NCBI GenBank assembly: GCA_013349735.1
Contig: DUZC01000008.1
Coordinates: 1 to 20,637, forward strand
Direction: 5' to 3'
DNA: 20,637 nucleotides
DNA from: Rhodospirillaceae bacterium
GTDB taxonomy: Bacteria > Pseudomonadota > Alphaproteobacteria > Rhodospirillales > Magnetospirillaceae
The position numbers and the translations under genes were made by a program. Numbering within the stretch: the first letter of the stretch is position 1; every line of letters begins with the position of its first letter. The notes under the pieces are model-generated. The model worked only from the letters and a program-made list of their open reading frames with translations, did no database searches and was not told the DNA's origin. Shown here one piece after another: positions 1 to 5,331 of this stretch.

Positions 1-297
1 TTTACCTGCCAATATTGCGGCAACGCGCTGCCAACGCAGGAGCTGACCTTCGACCATGTCATCCCCCGCTCGCGCGGGGGCCATACCCTTTGGGGCAATG
101 TGGTGACCGCCTGCTCGCCCTGCAATTTACTGAAGGGCAACCATCTGCCCCACGAAGTCAGGATGTTTCCCCTGGTGCCGCCGGCGCAACCCACCAGCCA
201 TTTGCTGCAGGAACATGGGCGCGGTTTTCCACCCAACTATCTTCATGAAAGCTGGCGTGACTTTCTGTATTGGGATAGCGAACTGGATCCGAGTTAG
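1..297 (+). CDS. HNH endonuclease, C-terminal part (5' end outside window)
   Basis: The open frame runs from the first base to a TAG at 295-297 and gives the last 98 residues. It shows a zinc-binding CxxC (CQYC, residues 3-6 of the visible part), the core TFDHVIPRSRGG with the Asp-His pair of the HNH beta-beta-alpha metal fold, then a second Cys pair and Asn (CSPCN). The tail LYWDSEL is typical of the short alphaproteobacterial HNH proteins that stand alone on the chromosome. The family cuts or nicks DNA with a metal ion, but the role of this stand-alone group is not settled and nothing here shows a restriction or mobile context. It converges on coq7 with only 6 bases between the stops. The start lies left of the window, so this is not a truncation of the gene itself. 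Confidence 0.88.
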   Translation, partial: FTCQYCGNALPTQELTFDHVIPRSRGGHTLWGNVVTACSPCNLLKGNHLPHEVRMFPLVPPAQPTSHLLQEHGRGFPPNYLHESWRDFLYWDSELDPS

Positions 298-303
298 AGC
301 GTT

Positions 304-861
304 CTAGATCCGTTCGGACAGCCAGATCGCCAAGCGGGATCCATTTTTGACCAAGGCATGCAGGACCGGGTAACCCGCCGCCCGTTCAGCGCCATATTGT
401 AAACCGATGTCGCGATGCGCTCTTTCGTGATCACGGAATTCAGCCATCATGGCACCAAGTTCGGGCTCGTCTTCGCCAAGTTGGCGGGCCTGGTTGCCAT
501 AATGCTCGTCAATGGCTTCTTCGACGGCGACGGTACAGGCCATGGCGGCCTTTTCGCCCATCAGGGCGGTGCCCGCCCCAAGCGCGAAACCCATCAAATG
601 CCACAGCGGTTGCAGCAGGGTCGGCCGAACATGGCGTTCGGCCATCAGACGGTTAAAACTGTCCAGATGCTGGCGTTCCTGATTTTCCATATGGGCGAGC
701 GTCTCGGCGATGGCGCTCTTTCCCAAAACCGCCCTTTGCCCTTGGTAAATCCGCACGGCGCCATATTCACCGGCCTGATCAACCCGGATAATGCGCTCGA
801 CCAGTTGCGCTTTGCTTAGATCCCCTGGCATGGCCCGAGGATGGGACGATGTATCGGTCAT
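304..861 (-). CDS. coq7: Demethoxyubiquinone hydroxylase, COQ7 family
   Basis: This 185-residue protein has the complete ferritin-like di-iron ligand set of COQ7: Glu32 (DQAGEYGA), Glu62 and His65 (ENQERQH), Glu114 (VAVEEAIDEHY), and Glu146 and His149 (DHERAH). The family hydroxylates demethoxyubiquinol at C6 in the penultimate step of ubiquinone synthesis, at the inner face of the cytoplasmic membrane. A hydrophobic stretch around residues 86-101 (LWHLMGFALGAGTALM) fits its membrane attachment. Length is normal for bacterial COQ7. The ATG overlaps the dsbB stop by 4 bases (ATGA), so the two are probably translated together; DsbB hands its electrons to ubiquinone, so the pairing is sensible. 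Identification is secure. Confidence 0.96.
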   Translation of the reverse strand: MTDTSSHPRAMPGDLSKAQLVERIIRVDQAGEYGAVRIYQGQRAVLGKSAIAETLAHMENQERQHLDSFNRLMAERHVRPTLLQPLWHLMGFALGAGTALMGEKAAMACTVAVEEAIDEHYGNQARQLGEDEPELGAMMAEFRDHERAHRDIGLQYGAERAAGYPVLHALVKNGSRLAIWLSERI

Positions 862-1346
862 GTCTTTCCCTTCTGGCTTAAAGCGGCAAAGCCGGCAAAG
901 GCCGCCAAAGCCAAGGATGCGAACACATTATATCCGGCCATGGAAATACCAAATAGGGCCCAGGGGATCTGATCACAACGGGGCGGCGGCGGGCCGGCCA
1001 GCATCCGCTGCAAATCTTCGATGCTGTTGGCCTGAGGGCTGCCGCCGGTGCAGCCCGCCAACCCAGCCCACCAATGTTCCTCGACGCCAACATGGAACCA
1101 GGCAATTCCGCTGTTGACCAGGAACAGCAAAACACAAAGGCCAAGCAGGCGCAGCTTTGCGGTCGGGCCCAGCGCCGGCAACAAGGCCAGGCCCGCAAGG
1201 ATGGCGGCCAGCCCATAAGGCACACGCTGGTAAAGACAAAGCACACAGGGCCGCAGACCAAAGCCATATTGTGCGGTAAAGGCCGCGCCCAAAGCCCCCA
1301 GGCAAGCCAGCAGAACAAGCGTCAATGTACGTTGTAGGGATATCAT
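858..1346 (-). CDS. dsbB: Disulfide bond formation protein B
   Basis: The product is a 162-residue inner-membrane protein with four hydrophobic segments (about 6-27, 43-60, 65-84 and 128-156). The first periplasmic loop carries the redox pair Cys34-x-x-Cys37 (RPCVLC) followed by the usual YQR-P, and the second loop carries Cys99 and Cys124. This is the DsbB pattern: it reoxidises periplasmic DsbA and passes the electrons to ubiquinone. ATG start at 1346; the ribosome site upstream is weak (GAGA). It lies 7 bases downstream of the yqaA-like gene and overlaps coq7 by 4 bases. No dsbA is visible in the window. Confidence 0.95.
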   Translation of the reverse strand: MISLQRTLTLVLLACLGALGAAFTAQYGFGLRPCVLCLYQRVPYGLAAILAGLALLPALGPTAKLRLLGLCVLLFLVNSGIAWFHVGVEEHWWAGLAGCTGGSPQANSIEDLQRMLAGPPPPRCDQIPWALFGISMAGYNVFASLALAAFAGFAALSQKGKT

Positions 1347-1353
1347 AGCGGTC

Positions 1354-1932
1354 TCAAAACACCTTAATCAGCAGGAAGCCCCCAACCAGCGCCAAAACGA
1401 AGCCGGTGGTAACCAAAGTCAGACGTCTTTCGATAAAGTCGCGGATCGGCGCCCCAAATCGAAAGAGCAAACCGGCCACCAGAAAAAAGCGCATGGCCCG
1501 CGAACCGATGGAAGCGATGGTAAAGATAAGCGGGTCGAGATGGCTGAAACCCGCGGTGATGGTGATCAGCTTATAAGGAATTGGGGTCCATCCCTTGGCC
1601 AGAATGACCCAGCCGCCATTCTGGGCGAACCAAGCCTGAAAGGCCGAAAAACTGCCCTCAAGATGATAAAATCCGATGATCGGCCGCCCCAGCGTCTCGA
1701 ACAGATAATAGCCAATGGCATAGCCCAGCCAACCACCCACCACCGAGGCCAAGGTCGCGATCAAGGCATAACGCCAGGCCCGGCGCCGATCTGCCAGAAC
1801 CATGGGAATCAACATCACATCAGGCGGGATGGGGAAGATCGAACTTTCCACAAAAGAGACAATGGCAAGCCACAGCACGGCATGGCGGTGCCCGGCCAGC
1901 CCCATCATCCATTCATAAAGCCGTTTTAGCAT
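1354..1932 (-). CDS. YqaA-like inner-membrane protein (DedA/VTT superfamily)
   Basis: This 192-residue protein has several hydrophobic segments and the hallmarks of the YqaA branch of the DedA/SNARE-associated family: an N-terminal region with FVESSIFPIPPDVMLIPM (residues about 27-44), a Gly-rich GGWLGYAIGYYL segment, and AKGWTPIPYKLITITAG (residues about 112-128). Members of the superfamily are membrane proteins linked to lipid or proton handling; the specific job of YqaA is not established. It is the first gene of the minus-strand set with dsbB and coq7. The ATG at 1932 has no strong Shine-Dalgarno sequence. Its promoter must lie in 1933-2096, back to back with the tRNA promoter. Confidence 0.88.
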   Translation of the reverse strand: MLKRLYEWMMGLAGHRHAVLWLAIVSFVESSIFPIPPDVMLIPMVLADRRRAWRYALIATLASVVGGWLGYAIGYYLFETLGRPIIGFYHLEGSFSAFQAWFAQNGGWVILAKGWTPIPYKLITITAGFSHLDPLIFTIASIGSRAMRFFLVAGLLFRFGAPIRDFIERRLTLVTTGFVLALVGGFLLIKVF

Positions 1933-2026
1933 CCCAGGCGCCCATCGGTTTTTCGGTGCCTCTGGTTTAGCCCGGATTTCTCATGCTGTCACGGTTTGCG
2001 GCCGGAGGAATGAGATTTTGGCCCTC

Positions 2027-2048
2027 CTCAAATCTGTTGTTCGAAGGG
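2027..2048 (+). repeat. Possible degenerate copy of tRNA-Leu anticodon/variable-arm sequence
   Basis: This stretch resembles bases 2128-2151 of the tRNA gene: CTCAAA, then TCTGTTG, then TCG and AAGGG in the same order, with two single-base gaps and one substitution. It lies about 50 bases upstream of the tRNA. It could be a relic of another recombination at the locus or chance similarity; the match is too short to decide. Confidence 0.25.
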
Positions 2049-2049
2049 A

Positions 2050-2077
2050 TTGACCATGGCAAAAGCTTGTTTATGAT
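2050..2077 (+). promoter_or_regulatory. Promoter of tRNA-Leu
   Basis: A TTGACC -35 box (2050-2055) and a TATGAT -10 box (2072-2077) are separated by 16 bases. Transcription would begin near 2083-2085, about 12 bases before the mature tRNA 5' end. Both boxes are close to the sigma-70 consensus, as expected for a tRNA promoter. Confidence 0.65.
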
Positions 2078-2096
2078 CGGCGCCCTACCCCACGGT

Positions 2097-2182
2097 GCCC
2101 CAGTGGCGGAATGGTAGACGCGGCAGACTCAAAATCTGTTGCTCGCAAGGGCGTGCTGGTTCGAGTCCGGCCTGGGGCACCA
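2097..2182 (+). tRNA. tRNA-Leu(CAA)
   Basis: This is a complete class II tRNA of 86 bases including an encoded CCA. The acceptor stem GCCCCAG (2097-2103) pairs fully with CTGGGGC (2172-2178), with A as discriminator and CCA at 2180-2182. The anticodon stem GCAGA/TCTGT closes the seven-base loop CTCAAAA, giving anticodon CAA (codon UUG). A long variable arm (GCTC-GCAA-GGGC) and a T arm with loop TTCGAGT follow. The 3' half is the integration target of the islets downstream; each islet restores or copies it. Confidence 0.97.
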
Positions 2183-2211
2183 ATAAATCCAACGAGTTTC
2201 GGGAGATGCAG

Positions 2212-2225
2212 CCCGCTTCGGCGGG
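2212..2225 (+). terminator. Hairpin after tRNA-Leu, possible terminator
   Basis: CCCGC and GCGGG pair around a TTCG tetraloop, 29 bases after the tRNA CCA. There is no clear T run, so termination is uncertain; it may instead guide 3' processing. A near-identical hairpin with a 6-bp stem follows the tRNA fragment at 3704-3760. Confidence 0.45.
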
Positions 2226-2241
2226 AGGCGCGGACGTGCGT

Positions 2242-2259
2242 CCTCCCCTATTCCACCCC
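2242..2259. repeat. CCTCCCC tandem site, left end of islet 1
   Basis: CCTCCCC, TATT, then CCACCCC (one mismatch from the other copies): two 7-base units with an 11-base period, about one helical turn. It begins 60 bases after the tRNA CCA, exactly as the copy at 3820 does after its own tRNA fragment. Confidence 0.6.
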
Positions 2260-2280
2260 TGGGCCCATTATTGCAGCGCC

Positions 2281-2299
2281 CGTGCCGTCGACCGGCACG
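2281..2299. repeat. Inverted repeat in the left arm of islet 1
   Basis: CGTGCCG (2281-2287) pairs perfectly with CGGCACG (2293-2299) around a 5-base loop. No T run follows in either direction. It may be a protein site or a structural element of the islet; the other islet has no counterpart that I see. Apart from this, 2260-2417 holds nothing recognisable. Confidence 0.35.
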
Positions 2300-2417
2300 C
2301 GTTTGCAGTCCGCCACGCCCAAGTCGGGCCGGAAGCGGAAGAACGATTTTGGACCATTAGAACGCCGCCCCAGACATTCGTGTCCGCACGTCCCGAGGTA
2401 GCGCTCTAGCTCTTACC

Positions 2418-2801
2418 TTACGGAAACATCCTGTCTCGAAGGACGGCATTGCATTTCCACGCAAGATTGCCAAAAAACCAAATCTTGAAGCCCATCATCG
2501 CGTGCAAAACCCAGAGAAGCGCTCCCAGCAGACCGATCTGGTACAGAGCAACTGAATTCGTGATGGCGACCGTGTCAAATAATGTTTTCGATTCGACGAG
2601 CCCATAATAGCCGGAAACAAGAAAACTTCCCGATCCGAGCAGACACAGCATCAGCGTAGGCATCTCACTTATCGCGTATCGTTTTCTTTCGACCCAATTT
2701 TTCCGAAGATGCTGGATATCTATCGCCAGTGAAGCGAACAACCCCTTCAATCTGCTGACCATCTTGCAACTCCTCTGGACCAAAATCGAACAGATGAACA
2801 T
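2418..2801 (-). CDS. Possible small membrane protein of unknown function
   Basis: The C-terminal half of a long minus-strand open frame reads like a real protein of about 127 residues. It starts at or near the first membrane segment (MFICSILVQ), then has a basic stretch with RLKGL and ERKRYAI, a second membrane segment around MPTLMLCLLGSGSFLVSG, and a third around YQIGLLGALLWVLHAMMG, ending in a basic tail. The start is uncertain: ATG at 2801 has no Shine-Dalgarno sequence, and a TTG at 2849 would add 16 residues and complete the first membrane helix. The frame upstream of that is only the mirror of parD. The stretch is visibly more AT-rich than its neighbours. I do not recognise a family. 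Confidence 0.42.
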   Translation of the reverse strand: MFICSILVQRSCKMVSRLKGLFASLAIDIQHLRKNWVERKRYAISEMPTLMLCLLGSGSFLVSGYYGLVESKTLFDTVAITNSVALYQIGLLGALLWVLHAMMGFKIWFFGNLAWKCNAVLRDRMFP

Positions 2802-2979
2802 AACAAGAACAAAAAAAATCAACAACCACTGCGCATAGGCCGCAGTCAAGACGCAATTTGGCGCTCGTCGAGTCGAATCGCTGTTCGAGTATCTACCGCC
2901 TGCAGAAGCCCCCCATCTGCACCTCCTCTTGGTCGGAATTTTTCCTACCAGCTGACCGCGCTCCATGGCAATATGAGGC

Positions 2980-3246
2980 ATGGCCAATGTCGAGAAAGTC
3001 AGTATCGCCCTCACACAGGAAATGGCAGCAGAAGTTCGTGCCGCCGTCGAGCGTGGTGAATATGGCAGTGTCAGCGAAGTCGTCCGCGACGCACTGCGCG
3101 ACTGGCGCATGCGTCGTACTGTCGATGCCCTTGAAATCGAGGAACTTCGCCGCCTGGTGGCCGAAGGTATCGACAGCGGACCGGGACTGGACGCCGGACT
3201 GGTTTTCGATCGTCTGCGAGCCCGCTTCGGTGGGACCACCGCTTAA
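2980..3246 (+). CDS. parD: ParD-type ribbon-helix-helix antitoxin
   Basis: The 88-residue protein opens with a ribbon strand KVSIALTQEM (residues 6-15), followed by EVRAAVERGEYGSVSEVVRDALRDW, the signature of ParD/CopG-fold antitoxins that bind DNA as dimers and block the ParE toxin with the C-terminal tail. The rest (residues 50-88) is the toxin-binding part. An in-frame TGA at 2974-2976 fixes the ATG at 2980 as the earliest start; the GAGG before it is too close to be a normal ribosome site. The TAA is directly followed by the parE GTG. Such operons are repressed by the ParD-ParE complex; no clear operator was spotted. Confidence 0.9.
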   Translation: MANVEKVSIALTQEMAAEVRAAVERGEYGSVSEVVRDALRDWRMRRTVDALEIEELRRLVAEGIDSGPGLDAGLVFDRLRARFGGTTA

Positions 3247-3549
3247 GTGAGCGCGCATCGACGGCTGGTCCTGTCACCGCGCGCCGCCATAGACATCGAG
3301 CAAATCGGCGACTATATCGCCCGCGAATCGCCGACGAGGGCGGCCTCCTTTGTTTCCGAATTGGCGGCCAAATGCGAGGCCGTGGCGGCAACGCCGGAGG
3401 CCTACACGCCGCGCGAAGACTTGGCGCCAGGCCTGCGGATGGCCGTCCATGGGCGCTACCTTGTCTTCTTCCGCGACCTGCCCGGCCAAAGCATCGTTCG
3501 AATCGAGCGGGTAGTCCACGGTGCCCGCCATCTGCCTCGCCTGGTGTAA
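3247..3549 (+). CDS. parE: ParE/RelE-family toxin
   Basis: The 100-residue protein has the ParE layout: a first strand LVLSPRAAIDIEQIGDYIARESPTRAASF with the two-helix hairpin (residues 7-45), a middle REDLAPGLRMAVHGRYLVFF (57-76), and a last strand IVRIERVVHGARHLPRLV (83-100) ending in the family motif R-V-x-H-G-x-R-x. ParE toxins poison DNA gyrase; related RelE toxins cut mRNA, but the pairing with ParD favours the gyrase type. It starts with GTG immediately after the parD stop (zero spacing), so translation should be coupled. Full length and apparently intact. Confidence 0.9.
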   Translation: MSAHRRLVLSPRAAIDIEQIGDYIARESPTRAASFVSELAAKCEAVAATPEAYTPREDLAPGLRMAVHGRYLVFFRDLPGQSIVRIERVVHGARHLPRLV

Positions 3550-3568
3550 GCGACCGTTTTATCTTCGC

Positions 3569-3586
3569 CCTCCCCTATTCCTCCCC
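3569..3586. repeat. CCTCCCC tandem site, right end of islet 1
   Basis: Two perfect CCTCCCC units separated by TATT (11-base period), 117 bases before the tRNA fragment at 3704. The following 110 bases share blocks with the sequence before the next fragment (GCTGG, CGTCTGGCC, CCCCGGACTC), showing that the two islets have related right ends. The 3550-3889 stretch has no gene. Confidence 0.6.
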
Positions 3587-3703
3587 TCCAGGGTCCGAAC
3601 TGGGCTGGTACCGGCCGGTTCTGGCTGGCTCGCGCGCGCCGACGCGTGATGTCCCGTCTGGCCCCCTCCGGCACCATCAGACTTGTTCCTGGTCCGTCCC
3701 CCG

Positions 3704-3760
3704 GACTCAAAATCTGTTGCTCGCAAGGGCTTGCTGGTTCGAGTCCGGCCTGGGGCACCA
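3704..3760 (+). repeat. tRNA-Leu 3'-half copy (attachment-site repeat between islets)
   Basis: These 57 bases match 2126-2182 of the tRNA gene from the anticodon stem (GACTCAAAATCTG) through CCA, with a single change (G to T at the end of the variable arm). The six bases after CCA (ATAAAT) match too. The 5' half of the tRNA is missing and no promoter precedes it, so it is not a working tRNA. It is best read as an attachment-site duplication left by integration in the anticodon arm. Confidence 0.88.
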
Positions 3761-3788
3761 ATAAATTCAATAAGTTACGGACGATGCG

Positions 3789-3804
3789 ACCCGCTTCGGC
3801 GGGT
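3789..3804 (+). terminator. Hairpin after tRNA-Leu fragment, copy of the tRNA hairpin
   Basis: ACCCGC and GCGGGT form a 6-bp stem with a TTCG loop. It sits 29 bases after CCA, as at 2212-2225. No T run follows. It would face the 3' end of pemK from the opposite strand and could only act weakly there. Confidence 0.35.
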
Positions 3805-3819
3805 GACGCGGTAGCGCGT

Positions 3820-3837
3820 CCTCCCCTATGCCTCCCC
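3820..3837. repeat. CCTCCCC tandem site, left end of islet 2
   Basis: Two perfect CCTCCCC units separated by TATG (11-base period), beginning 60 bases after the CCA of the fragment at 3704-3760, the same distance as at the left end of islet 1. Confidence 0.6.
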
Positions 3838-3889
3838 TGGGCTGGACTTTCGGACTAGACCGCTTCAGAGCGGCTGACGCTTTGAACGT

Positions 3890-4321
3890 TTAAGGATCTT
3901 CGCTTCGCTGGGTCAGTAAGGTTCCCAATGCTTCGATGCGTGCACGAATTTGTTCAAACAAAACTGGCGGTAATAATCCGTAGGCGAAGGTGCCGGACGG
4001 CAAATTGGGAACCTGATAAATGTCAACGCCCGGCCAGAGGAAGACGTTTAAATCAGAGACGATCACCCATGACCTCTGATCGTCCAACCCAAGATATTTT
4101 TTCACGCGCAGCGGAATCTCAATACCTTCCGCCGGGGCCTGGGGTTCCAGATGTGTGATCGGGGCGACAACCGTTTCCTGATTGCCATGGATGTTCTGGA
4201 CGGCGACGACGATTGCGCAGGGGCGACGCTTCTGTCCCTCGACATCACCTCGTTCATGCTCATGGCGCCACAGATATTCGTAATGGATGACAAGGCCCGG
4301 TTCAGGTTTTGGCAAAGGCAT
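3890..4321 (-). CDS. PemK/MazF-family toxin
   Basis: The 143-residue protein has the SH3-like PemK/MazF pattern: GLVIHYEYLW near the N-terminus (residues 9-18), GQKRRPCAIVVAV (29-41) with the conserved Arg-Pro, VVAPITH (51-57), and LGLDDQRSWVIVSDLNVF (about 77-94), in the plasmid-maintenance-toxin variant rather than classical MazF. Family members cut mRNA as ribosome-independent endoribonucleases. It follows the phd-like antitoxin gene by 18 bases on the same strand. A shrunken paralogue lies at 5152-5313 with the same first ten residues. It appears intact. The family call is good, the cleavage specificity unknown. Confidence 0.8.
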   Translation of the reverse strand: MPLPKPEPGLVIHYEYLWRHEHERGDVEGQKRRPCAIVVAVQNIHGNQETVVAPITHLEPQAPAEGIEIPLRVKKYLGLDDQRSWVIVSDLNVFLWPGVDIYQVPNLPSGTFAYGLLPPVLFEQIRARIEALGTLLTQRSEDP

Positions 4322-4339
4322 GATGAAATGATGCCTGCG

Positions 4340-4612
4340 TCACTCGCCGTCCATGAGGGCATTCAGATTCTCGTGTTCCTGCCCCATCCGCGCTTCCTTG
4401 ATCGCCGCCTTGAGATGGTGGGGCAATTCGCTGGGATGATAGCCGCGGCGCGAAGCGGCAAGGACACGCTGGTACCGCTCAAAATCCTCCGGCGAAATGA
4501 AATAGCCGGTGACCTCGCCATGATTGACAACCTTGATCGGCTCCTGCAGCACATGGCGTTGGTACTGCCGGAATTTTCTGGCGAATTCGGTGGCGGCTAC
4601 GGCGACTGACAT
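4340..4612 (-). CDS. Phd/YefM-family antitoxin
   Basis: The 90-residue protein shows the Phd/YefM fold: AATEFARKFRQYQRHVLQ (residues 6-23), then EPIKVVNHGEVTGYFISPEDFERYQRVL (24-51), the usual strand-turn-strand and helix that bind the operator. The acidic, flexible C-terminal part (EHENLNALMDGE) would wrap the toxin. ATG at 4612 has a good GAGGAG ribosome site (4622-4627). A perfect 8-bp palindrome lies 17 bases upstream of the start and is the likely self-repression site. Phd-type antitoxins normally pair with Doc or YoeB; pairing with a PemK-like toxin is an exchange seen across toxin-antitoxin families. The last 20 residues are duplicated at 5332-5398. Confidence 0.86.
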   Translation of the reverse strand: MSVAVAATEFARKFRQYQRHVLQEPIKVVNHGEVTGYFISPEDFERYQRVLAASRRGYHPSELPHHLKAAIKEARMGQEHENLNALMDGE

Positions 4613-4629
4613 TGACGATCACTCCTCGT

Positions 4630-4648
4630 CGTATTTTTGTAAAATACG
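4630..4648. promoter_or_regulatory. Palindromic operator candidate upstream of phd-pemK
   Basis: CGTATTTT (4630-4637) and AAAATACG (4641-4648) are perfect inverted 8-mers around TGT. The site lies just upstream of the phd ribosome site and overlaps the expected promoter, which is how Phd/YefM operators are placed. Confidence 0.6.
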
Positions 4649-4699
4649 CATTTTTCGCGTTTTTGCAATTCCCTTGGTGGGATTTTTCTCCACCGGCTT

Positions 4700-4717
4700 C
4701 CTCCCCTATTCCTCCCC
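4700..4717. repeat. CCTCCCC tandem site, right end of islet 2
   Basis: Two perfect CCTCCCC units separated by TATT, 111 bases before the tRNA fragment at 4829, matching the arrangement at 3569-3586. The gene-free stretch 4649-4828 holds this site and the shared right-end blocks, nothing else recognised. Confidence 0.6.
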
Positions 4718-4828
4718 GAGAGCAGCGATGCTGGGCTGGATGGGAAGAGTTCGGTAAGACGTCGCGTAGTGCGTTGCCCCGTCTGGCCAAAGACAGCCCC
4801 ATCCGGCCTGTTCCGGTTTCATTCCCCG

Positions 4829-4885
4829 GACTCAAAAATTGTTGCTCGCAAGGGCTTGCTGGTTCGAGTCCGGCCTGGGGCACCA
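4829..4885 (+). repeat. tRNA-Leu 3'-half copy (right attachment-site repeat)
   Basis: This second 57-base copy of the tRNA 3' half has the same G-to-T variant as the copy at 3704 plus two further changes in the anticodon stem (AATTG instead of TCTG), so it is the more eroded. Identity stops right after CCAAT; the ATAAAT and hairpin found after the other copies are absent, so the sequence beyond is of different origin. Confidence 0.86.
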
Positions 4886-4945
4886 ATCTTACTCTCGGAC
4901 ATTGTCAACAATTCCAGAGCCCCCGGTACCGGGCCTGTACCGGTT

Positions 4946-5230
4946 TCAGCCATTGGATTTGGGCACGAACCGTACACCGGATAGCCCATCGAAATGTCGG
5001 TCGCAGGTTAGAAGATCAGCACCATGGGCCAAGGCAGTGGCATAGACGATGGCGTCTGCCGTAGCCAACTTATACCGGGCACAAAAATCGGCGGCCGCCA
5101 AAGCAATAGACCTGTCCAGATCCGCGATGAAACAGGTCTCTGTAAAGGCGATCACCTGATCCGCCTTGTCTTCTCCAACCTCCCGTCGCAGCCACTTCGC
5201 CAATTCGAGTTGAACGATCGTCGGGCTTTG
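4946..5230 (-). pseudogene. VapC-like PIN toxin, N-terminally truncated
   Basis: The frame gives about 94 residues of a PIN domain beginning at QSPTIVQLELAKW: the conserved acidic Glu (LELAKW), then LATADAIVYATALAHGADLLTCD with two more metal-binding acids, and the ending LSGVRFVPK. A whole VapC of this type has some 40-50 residues more at the N-terminus, including the first catalytic Asp (LLDSS region). Those are missing: upstream of 5230 the sequence turns into a pemK remnant in another frame. A TTG at 5203 could give an 85-residue product, but without the first Asp it should not be an active RNase. No vapB is left. Confidence 0.75.
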
Positions 5231-5313
5231 GAACAGGAACCAGCAAGACTGCCGGACGGCAATTTGGGAACCTGATAAATTTCAAGGCCTGGCTCTGGTT
5301 TAGGCAAAGGCAT
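5152..5313 (-). pseudogene. Shrunken second pemK with internal deletion, fused out of frame to vapC
   Basis: From the ATG at 5313 the first ten residues are identical to the PemK toxin at 4321 (MPLPKPEPGL). The frame then jumps to EIYQVPKLPSG, matching PemK DIYQVPNLPSG about 90 residues further on, so roughly 80-90 codons have been deleted in frame. The deletion ends share a short TTG. Homology stops near 5250, where the vapC remnant begins in a different frame; the 53-codon frame ends at 5152. It cannot make a toxin. Confidence 0.8.
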
Positions 5314-5331
5314 AGTGAAGTGATGCCTGCC

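Larger units (their letters stand above)
2183..3760. mobile_element. tRNA-Leu islet 1: integrase-less element carrying parDE
   Basis: The 1578 bases lie between the intact tRNA-Leu 3' end (2182) and the end of the second copy of the tRNA 3' half (3704-3760). They hold a hairpin at 2212-2225, a CCTCCCC tandem site 59 bases inside the left end, a possible small membrane protein on minus, parD-parE on plus, and a second CCTCCCC site 117 bases before the right repeat. The layout is that of an element integrated at a tRNA anticodon arm by a tyrosine recombinase, but no recombinase gene is present, so it would need an enzyme in trans or is a deletion relic. The repeats are seen; mobility is inferred. 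Confidence 0.6.
3761..4885. mobile_element. tRNA-Leu islet 2: integrase-less element carrying phd-pemK
   Basis: The 1125 bases run from the end of the first tRNA fragment to the end of the second (4829-4885). The left end repeats the islet 1 left end: ATAAAT, a CCCGC-TTCG-GCGGG hairpin, and a CCTCCCC site with the same 59-base gap. The right end repeats the islet 1 right end. The cargo is one toxin-antitoxin operon on minus. No recombinase is present. Confidence 0.58.

Noticed and set aside
2850..3239. Long minus-strand open frame extending the small membrane protein upstream
   Set aside because: It is the mirror of parD and is dominated by Arg and Ser from the GC-rich complement; the plus-strand ParD/ParE proteins are convincing. 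Only the part below about 2850 reads like a protein.
4151..4609. 152-codon plus-strand open frame over phd-pemK
   Set aside because: It is antisense to two well-supported toxin-antitoxin genes and no domain is visible.
3704..4885. The two tRNA-Leu 3' copies as extra functional tRNAs
   Set aside because: Both lack the acceptor 5' strand and the D arm, and no promoter or 5' half precedes them.
2183..4885. CRISPR array
   Set aside because: The repeats are few, unevenly spaced by more than 1 kb and derived from a tRNA; there are no spacers or cas genes.
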